38,933 bases of DNA, taken from positions 1 to 38,933 of the forward strand of contig JADNRX010000487.1 of assembly GCA_015501595.1 (NCBI GenBank), written 5' to 3'. The notes beneath the pieces were generated by a model that saw only the letters and a list, made by a program, of their open reading frames with translations, was not told where the DNA came from and ran no database searches. Shown here piece by piece: positions 31,764 to 38,933 of the stretch. How positions within the stretch are numbered: position 1 is the first letter of the stretch; every line of letters begins with the position of its first letter. Source of the stretch: Hymenopellis radicata (lineage: Eukaryota; Basidiomycota; Agaricomycetes; Agaricales; Physalacriaceae). A program made the position numbers and the translations under genes.

Positions 31764-34700
31764 ATGTCTGCCTCCAAACCTCTCCCCGCCATCCCTCTCT
31801 CCCATCCCCTATCAAATGAAGGGAAATACCATCGTCGGAAGGTAGTCAAGGCGTTGCTGGGCATATTGAACGCCGAGGAGGACAAACCCGACGACGATTG
31901 GGAGGACCTTGGCATGAAGGATGGCGGCCTCGTTGGTCAGATAGAGAAGGCGCTAGACAGTGAGTCGTTCAGTCCGTCACGACGTCTGAGAACGAGTAAC
32001 ATTATAGTGTAGCCTCGAGTGATATCCGGCCCTTATTGCCATCGACGGCCAGTGTTGCTCAAATTATATATACGCAGCGTAGTCTTGCCGTCGAGGAGAC
32101 ATTTCTGCGGGAATGTGGTGTCCCCATGGCATACCCGCGTCCCAAAGTCAAGGCCAAACATTCGTCGAGTGCCAGCATGACTTCGTCGCCGACAATAGCA
32201 GAAGAAGGCACGATGAACAGCAGCAAACGGAACACCTTTATTCCATCCAGCATTCTCAGTTTCTTCTCAAAGAAGAGTTTAAGTAGCTCGTTTTCCATCC
32301 GCGAGTACGCATCCTCCCCCAGGTCCTCCTCTGACAGTCCCACCAGCTACACGCGGTCCCGACGATTCTCTCTGCTACCCCAGCTTCACCACCGAGAGTC
32401 CTTGCAGCAGAGAGAACCGGAAGCCTTTCCCGTGTCTACTTCCCCCGGTGTCGAATTTCCGTCGGTCCCTTCATCATCCGCAGATTTCCTACGAAACCAG
32501 GCTATATGCGTTCTCGTTGACTCATGCAAGACGGAAACACTCAGATACTATGGCAAGGGAGACACCAGGCTCGAAACCATGATCCGAACACTGGAGGTAG
32601 ACAGAGAGTGGGTCCATGCAGGCGTCAGAGTGCGGGCCAATGTCGCACTAGAACCGGGAACTCCAGCAAAAGCCGATGCTAATACCTCCGCTCTTGATGA
32701 TGCCTCTACCACGGCGGACTCTGATCCGTCATCCGAACCAGTTGTCCACGTTCATTCCACCCATCCCCTCACCCCGCTTCTTTCCTTCGGCAAGTTTCTT
32801 GAACTCGTCATCTACTCGCCCCGTATGAAGTCTTTTCTCGACGCACACCCCAACTCCCTTAAATTCAAGGTGGGCAATCGCAAACAGGTCACCTTTACAG
32901 TCGAGAGAGATCTACGCGTATATAATCTGTGCGCACCGCGTATCCAACCTAATCCAGCTACTCCGTCCTTGGACCAAGTCCCCCCAGACGCGGATAAGCT
33001 TACCCTCCGTCGCGAGATCAGAGCTTGGTGGGAGGGTGTTGGCCTCCGCCTCGACGAGATTGAGGAGCATATCGAAGACGCAGCGCACCCCAAGAAACGT
33101 CTCCCGCGACTTCCAAGCGAGTGGGTCGACGATAGTACTGATCTTCCCGTATCACCTCCGTCCCCAACCACGTCGTCTTCATTCTCTGCCACTTCCGAAA
33201 AGCCTGACATACCCGTTTTGCGCGAATCTTTCCATGCCATCGAGCATGGCTTGTATGCTCAACTTGGGAAATGTAGCAGTGAGGAACTGAATGGTGTCCG
33301 AAGGGCATTCCTGCGCGCAGCGAGAGAGGTTGAAGATGTACTCGGGGAACTGAAGGATGACGAGGAGAAGGCTGGGGATACCGTGAAGCGGAAAGATGGT
33401 GCTGAGGCTGCTACAGTCAAGTCAAAGGAGGCTGGGGACACCGTGAAGGGCAAGCAGCCGAGTGATGCGCAAGACACAACGCCCATAGACTTTCCGTCAC
33501 AGGAAGAACAGGAGCCTCTAACGCCAAACTGGTGGTCCAAGTCATCACATGTTCCTCCTTCTGGTAATGTCATCGTTCGGGAGGACGATTGGGGTAGTAT
33601 CATCGCCTTCAGCATGAGGTATGAACCCCAGCCTATGCAAAATCGACGTTCCTTCTCTGATTTATGAACCTCTAGCACTCCAGAATACCGTGCCTCACTG
33701 ACATCGCCACCGTCCGCGGACGAGCCATTACTATCTCCTTCGTTATCAAAGTGTCAGGATCAAGCTTCTTCTCGTCCTTTCGTTCCGTCGGGTCTTCTTT
33801 ATCTTCATCCACTTCCTCTTCAAGCGATACCAATTCAAGCGGACGAGATGACGAATTTTCGGCTGTTATCAGTCGCAAAGAAAACCCATCACAGGCTGGA
33901 ATGTTGGAAGTACTGAAGGATCGAGGGAGTAAATTTGGTAAATATATTTTCTCACGAAATGCACCATCAGTTTACGTTTTGTGAAGGTAGCTTGCGGCTC
34001 CCTGGGATGAAGATACGGGATTTGAGGGCCTCTGAGACGAGCACCGGGACTGGCACAGCACCCAGTTCATGGGGGAAAGCGAGTATGGATGGGAAGGCAC
34101 TCGGTGGTAGCCTTCTCAAGGCTGAGGTCAACAGTCTGAGAGCAGAGGTCGGAAGCATCAATTCGGACATTGGGAGCTTTTACGCTACCAGTGAAGCTGG
34201 TAGTGAGGACACTGTTGGCCCTGAACTTCCTCCTAAGGATTTCTGTGTTCCCATCGGGGAGTCGACACCGGATGAGTGCGCGCCTCCAACACCATCGAAA
34301 AGCACGATACGGTCCGCGTTCGGTATCGACCGATGGCTATTCCCGCAATCACCTTTAGGTCGACCGACTGTGGAGGCTCGGCCGCACATCAAGTACGATT
34401 TCACGGTATCCCAAGGACCCATGCCATCCGATTATCCCAACCCACCGAGTAATCCACGACGGCTGAAGTTTTCATCTACCATCTACTATGCGTCATCTTT
34501 CGATACACTGCGCTCCAAGTGCTCCGTATCTCACGCGTCCTTTATTAAATCACTCTCGCAGCTGGTGCCGTTCAAGGCTGAAGGCGGCAAGAGTTCCAGT
34601 GGCTTCTGGCGCAGTGCTGATGGCCGGTGGCTCGTCAAGACCCTCGTCAACAAATGGGGCGTCGCGGATCTGTCGGTGTTGCTCGCCATGAGCCCGCGGT

Positions 34701-35417
34701 ACTTTGACTGGGTTCTACGTGATGGAGGAGAGAAGGGTGGTATGGTCAAGTTCATGGGCTTCTACACTGTGGAAGTCCGGAACCTTGATACTGGGGTGGG
34801 TGAGAAGGTTGATTTGTTGGTAATGGAGAACCTCTTCTGGGGAGGAAGGTGGACAGGATGTATGACCTGAAAGGCATACAAGGCAGACGGGTCAAGAAGA
34901 AGGAGAAGGAGAAGGAGAAAGAAAAGGAGGGTGAGAAGGCTGCGGAGCCTCCTTTGTCCGGTGTTCTGTTCGATGCGGAGTGGTTGCAAGGCCCCCTGAC
35001 GCTTGTTGCGCCTAAATCCAAGGCGCTTCTGAAGGCAGCCGTTTGCGCTGATGCGGGGTGGCTTGCGAAGAGTAACATCATGGACTACTCGCTTCTATTG
35101 GGTGTGGATAACGAGAAAGGGGAGATCGTTGGTGGTATTGTGGACACCATCGGGTCTTATACTTTCGCCAAGACTCTGGAGTATAATCTCAAGGCGAATG
35201 CAGCGAGGAAACCCGAAGAAGTCACCGTGGTGCCTCCGACCGAATATCAGGACCGGTTTGTCACGGCTATGGGGAAGTACTTTACCGAGTGTCCTGGTCT
35301 GTTTGTTCTGTTTGCATTCTACTGTATTTGGTCTGACTTTTTGCGTGTGTAGATATGCAGTCCCTGCCAGAGTTGGAAGCGGATCAGACTGAATGGGAGG
35401 TTCCAGAGGTGTTATGA
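31764..35417 (+). CDS. Fab1/PIKfyve-related phosphatidylinositol phosphate kinase, frame broken once
   Basis: The C-terminal half carries a PIPK (SAICAR-synthase-like fold) kinase domain of Fab1 type, expected to phosphorylate phosphoinositides on endosome or vacuole membranes. Exons 31764-31959, 32013-33618, 33684-33937, 33987-35296 and 35353-35417 give about 1143 residues after repair. Residues 70-600 include Ser-rich disorder and a block HPLTPLLSFGKFLELVIYSP, reminiscent of the Fab1 pre-kinase region. Kinase landmarks are KSSSGFWRSADGRWLVKTL (ATP loop and Lys), VDLLVMENLFWG, DRMYDLKGIQGRR, SNIMDYSLLLGVD and GGIVDTIGSYTFAKTLE. No FYVE or full chaperonin domain is seen. One base is missing in the G-run near 34840, between MENLFWG and RKVDRMYDLKG. 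A Lys/Glu-rich insert follows DLKG. The intron 2 acceptor is the second of two nearby AGs. Confidence 0.85.
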
Positions 35418-36462
35418 CACGACGAGCATCTACATATTAATCATGCACACTATCGTACTTAATATGCCGCCATGACTATTTTATTATCATTTGTATACGT
35501 AGACGCACTTGTAGGATTGTACAGTGGGCTCTAGCCAATATAATCTCGCCATCATTTGAACGCTGCCAGAGACTGCGCCACGACCATTTAATTATGCATC
35601 CGGGGGTTATGAATACGATTGGGCCTCGATTATGGCGGCTTCTCCTTAATTTCGCTTATCTCAGCTTGCTGGAAGTGTACGGAACTTGGAACTAACTTAG
35701 CAAAGCATGTCCAATACTGATGTTGGGCTGCGACTTCAAGGTTGAGAACGCAGGTCGATTGTTGCTGTCATGATGAGCAGTCCCTGTTCCTAAAACGGCC
35801 GTCTCAGTGTCAACGGAAGGAAGAAGCACGGGATTCACAGCTACCCAGTGAGTGTCTATATGCATGCCACTGAATAGGATGCGGGACGCCCCGCTGAGGA
35901 GGAGGAGACATGCCATGCAGCTCAGGAAGATGGTCATCTGTCTCGTAGACGCGATCTTAACGACGGGCGTTTTATACGTGGCTACTCTGTGCGCCTCAGA
36001 CCACGGACGTCTCGGGCGCAGACAGACCCGCACAAGGATGATAAGGAGATTCACAACGTCGACTGTCAGCCTGTCAGTCAGTAGCAGCTGCATTCTGGAT
36101 GCCGAGCCATGTTCAAACGTCCAGAAAACGTCGGCAGAGTTCGGCATTTATGTGTGGCGTAAGTTGACAGCAGCTATCCACAATCCGGCCGATTTTCGGA
36201 TTTTCTATATCAAGTATTATGGTGCTGCTATACGTATTTTCTGATTTACATTTACTGTACTCGTACTCGAAAAAGTAGCCTGTGATCCAAAATTACTTCA
36301 CGCAAGTCCGCTTCCGATCAAGCTCGTCAAGTATAGACAGCTTGAGCTGAACCTTACAGTGTATTCCATTACTATCCGGCGGCGATCCAAACTCGCAAAA
36401 GTAATCCGTGTTCAAGACCGGTTTAGCAATAGAATGGCTACATTCGAGAAAGTCAGTCATTA
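35418..36462. other. convergent intergenic region
   Basis: This gap lies between the convergent lipid kinase and F-box genes. Two antiparallel overlapping frames (35692-36147 minus, with one possible membrane segment; 35852-36244 plus) have no recognised family. I see no supported gene. Confidence 0.45.
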
Positions 36463-38793
36463 TTAGCAGCGTTGGAAGTGAAGACACCTTTTCTTAATAT
36501 GCGACACAACAGACGATAATGAAGCAGGTGCCCTCTCGAGTGCGGTATCATGGCAATGCACGCAGATCTTATTGCAGTAGATATGGGGATCGCCACGACC
36601 GGTAAGTTTAGTTACAGAAGCCGCCAGGAGCTCCTTCTTGGACATTATACGCCAGTTAGCTTTCCCAGCTGGCAGATGATGGCTCATGACATGGCTGATC
36701 TGCATGTCGATAATCAGAACTACTGATTCCTTGAGGAACTCCAAGACTTACCGCAAGTCGCCATTTTGCTACTTCTCCCGATATAACGCCCTCGTCGTCC
36801 TCTGTCGCGCAGTCCTCGCAGAAAAAGTAAAGCGTGGACTTATCCATACCCTTGGATGTGACCAGCGACACATCAACACCTACTCTCTTGGCAGCTAGGG
36901 TTACAATATGCGATGCAACCTCTGAAAAAAACCTGTTGACTCGCAAAGGATGACAACTCCATAATGCTCGCGTGATTCCCACATCACTAACGTACACAAT
37001 GTCGTCCATCTCACGTCCCTCTCGGATAGGTCCAGGTCGATCAGCGGGATTCGGTTGCCCTCTAGTAAGACACTTGTGAGAGAGTACACCTGGGTAGGTG
37101 AGGGCCCGGAAATTGGCTACTCCCATGTGATTGGGGAGCTGGTTGTGAGTAGACCACTGTTGCTCCATGCAGACGTCGCACGAGAAAAGAGTCATAGCCG
37201 AACGGAGAGCTTTTGTCGTATCCATCTCAGATAAGGCCGAGTCTCTGAGTAGAGCATGTATGTCCGCGTCGATGTGCTCACGCCACGAGGTGATTAAAGC
37301 TGGCAGTACTGCTGGGATCTGAGCAAAACTGGCTTCGTCCACGGTCTCCTCTGACGGGCGTTCAATGATCGCTTTCACGGGCGGGAATTCAAAGTAATCG
37401 GGGCATTCCGGCATGAGTCCATCGAGAGGTATGTGTGAACGCTTGTACGCCTTTAGGACACGCAGAGAAAGCAGTTTACGTCTTCGCAAGAGGCTGTTTC
37501 GTTCGTACGTTAGACGTCGAGTCCTAACTCCAGCAAACATTTCCAGCAGAGGTCCCTGGATGTTCTGCCATACTGATGGCATAATCAGCATTCATACGTC
37601 GCAATGGAGACATGACGAACTTCGGGGAGTCAAGGGACGTGACTGCCAAACTAGCTTGTGGAAATGAAACGAAGGGTACTCTCCACTTTCCGCCAAGAAC
37701 TCAAGTTCTGCCGCCCAGCCTAGCGAAATAAGTTTCTCGCTGATTCTGCACGCAAAGATATATAACTCAGAATCGTATCGAAAGCGACATGCAAATCACT
37801 CACTCGTCAACGCGTGATAGCCTGGCGTCAAACCGGTGTTCGTAGCGAGTTTCTAGCTCCGTCGTAAACCATTCATGACATTCTCGTGCATGCTGGTAAG
37901 ACATATCAAGCAGAATCACGATACATGAAGTTTGTATGCCCACCTTTTCTATAGCCCGTGCAGCAATTGCAGCCTGTGCAAGGAACTCCACACGTTCTGG
38001 AGGACTCTTGGAAAGATATGTCCGAGCTGTCTTGACGTATTCATCTTGCAATAACATGCGTTTGCCATCTATGCCATAGAAAAGCGATGTAAGTCGAGAA
38101 CATAGAGAGAAGTGCTCTTTTTTTACCTGAAAGCTGAGCAGGTACTGCCGACGCCAAGTCACGTATAATTTCCCAGGAGCCGAAAGACGTGTGAGGAAAA
38201 CATCTGTGTGCAGATCCTTCAAGGACAGTACTGCTCGAAGATCAAGCAACGCAATGGTAAAAGCGTTGTCTGAAAGCTCACACTTGTTCCCAACATGCCG
38301 AACAAATTCTGCGCTTGAAGGACCATTCTACGTTATGAACGGTTTTGTCACAATACTAGGTGTAAGCGCAGTCAGTTAGAACGCGATAGGGGTATCAACA
38401 GGACGACGAACGTAACATTGCGGATGATACAACAGATTGACCCACTGCGGCTCTGACATGCCATCGAAAGGTTCGGGGAGATCCTCGATATTGTCCAAGG
38501 CAGCCCGCCAACAGTTACGCGTAGAGCGGTGCATCAAGAGAGCGCGGAACGACTTTGTGAGACGCGCCAGTCGGAGGACATCGAGTGGCTCCAGAAATTG
38601 AAAGATCTACGAGTCGGTCAGGTCAGAATGCCACTGATATGTGAACGGAAACGGGACTCACTTCGAGGAGAAGCTCCAACGGCATATGTAGCAGCTGTTC
38701 CAGCTTTCCCGCTTTGCGTCTCCTCATCGGTTTTGGCGGGGCATCATCGGACGCACTTGTTCGAGCGCGTTTGGCTGGGTTCCGTGCGCCCAT
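36463..38793 (-). CDS. F-box protein with CxxC motifs (mushroom-expanded family)
   Basis: F-box proteins link substrates to SCF ubiquitin ligases through Skp1. Minus-strand exons are 38793-38662, 38606-38412, 38355-38284, 38216-37944, 37892-37804, 37745-37621, 37572-36752 and 36699-36463, giving 647 residues with all phases consistent. After a basic N-terminus, the F-box spans about residues 33-75 (LLHMPLELLLEIFQFLEPLD, then LRLARLTKSFRALL). The family block FDGMSEPQWVNLLYHPQCY follows, with CYYC and CSAC forming a likely zinc site. The large central part (SLGWAAELEFL, VWQSRPLTPR, TYERNSLLRRRKLL) is helical. The C-terminus holds CDVCMEQQW, CEDC and CNKICVHCH clusters, further possible zinc ligands. 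The start ATG at 38793 is the first after a stop-free TTG stretch. The substrate is unknown. Confidence 0.88.
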
Positions 38794-38933
38794 CCGATAA
38801 CAGGAACTGAACAAAGAAAGAAGGCAACGGTAGAGGTTACGTTCAACTTCAGGCGTCGATCAGTGACTTTTCGGGCAATGACGAAATCGTAGTCAATAAA
38901 ACTGACACAGATTTTATTCCTAAAAAAGAAGTA
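38794..38933. other. upstream flank of the F-box gene
   Basis: The last 140 bp should contain the start of the F-box promoter. No other feature is seen. Confidence 0.5.

Noticed and set aside
33684..33760. Apparent frame shift at the start of lipid kinase exon 3
   Set aside because: It disappears when the second acceptor (ending 33683) is used: the frame then runs cleanly through VRGRAITISFVIKVSGSS.
35692..36147. 151-codon minus frame with a possible membrane segment
   Set aside because: It overlaps an equally long plus frame, has no homology pattern I recognise and no convincing intron structure.
38069..38126. Possible 58-bp GT-AG intron inside F-box exon 4
   Set aside because: Splicing it breaks the frame. 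Reading through keeps all later phases consistent to the stop codon.

Overview
The window looks like nuclear DNA of a mushroom-forming basidiomycete (Agaricomycetes). Genes are split by many introns of about 45-60 bp. The gene content fits that group: an unspecific peroxygenase-type heme-thiolate enzyme, a CYP63-like cytochrome P450, a TmpA-like membrane oxidoreductase, a single-pass membrane protein with beta-sandwich-like ectodomains, and a large F-box protein of a mushroom-typical kind. I rebuilt the genes by joining exons by eye at GT-AG (or GC-AG) borders and checking frame and family motifs. No database search was possible.

Layout, left to right. 1-1329: repetitive or non-coding DNA. 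1330-2540 (+): Gvp36-like BAR protein with six one-base frame breaks. 3189-4302 (-): protein phosphatase 4 catalytic subunit, sharing a 100-bp divergent promoter with a mitochondrial protein of unknown function (4403-5528, +). 5529-7241: gene-poor, ending in a 137-bp foldback hairpin. 7242-8377 (+): amidohydrolase with a frame break. 8920-10561 (+): epoxide hydrolase, convergent with a GNAT acetyltransferase (10778-12008, -). 13096-13741 (-): Mediator subunit Med18, divergent from the membrane protein (14041-16205, +). The last two exons and 3' flank of that gene are duplicated at 19912-21006. Between the two copies lie a Utp30/ribosomal-L1 relic (16615-16890, -) and the peroxygenase (16996-18757, -). 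21133-22951 (-): TmpA-like oxidoreductase. 24436-25328 (+): box C/D snoRNP assembly factor Bcd1. 26847-27680: a segment bounded by perfect 19-bp inverted repeats that encloses a small proline/tyrosine-rich gene. 28113-28335: a 112-bp tandem repeat. 28953-31410 (+): P450. 31764-35417 (+): Fab1-related phosphatidylinositol phosphate kinase. 36463-38793 (-): F-box protein.

Housekeeping functions (PP4, Med18, Bcd1, BAR protein, lipid kinase) are mixed with oxidative and detoxifying enzymes (amidohydrolase, epoxide hydrolase, peroxygenase, TmpA-like, P450). An epoxide hydrolase near a peroxygenase and a P450 makes chemical sense, but unrelated genes lie between them, so I do not call it a biosynthetic cluster.

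Several genes that are otherwise well conserved carry single-base frame breaks, many in short homopolymers: the BAR protein (six), amidohydrolase, TmpA-like protein, lipid kinase and the P/Y-rich gene. The peroxygenase has a junction that cannot be joined at its catalytic motif. PP4, epoxide hydrolase, GNAT, Med18, membrane protein, Bcd1, P450 and F-box gene are clean. Sequencing or assembly error is my first explanation and real decay the second. I see no clearly new multi-gene system. The strongest candidates for something undescribed are the foldback element, the inverted-repeat-bounded P/Y gene and the duplicated tail around the peroxygenase.
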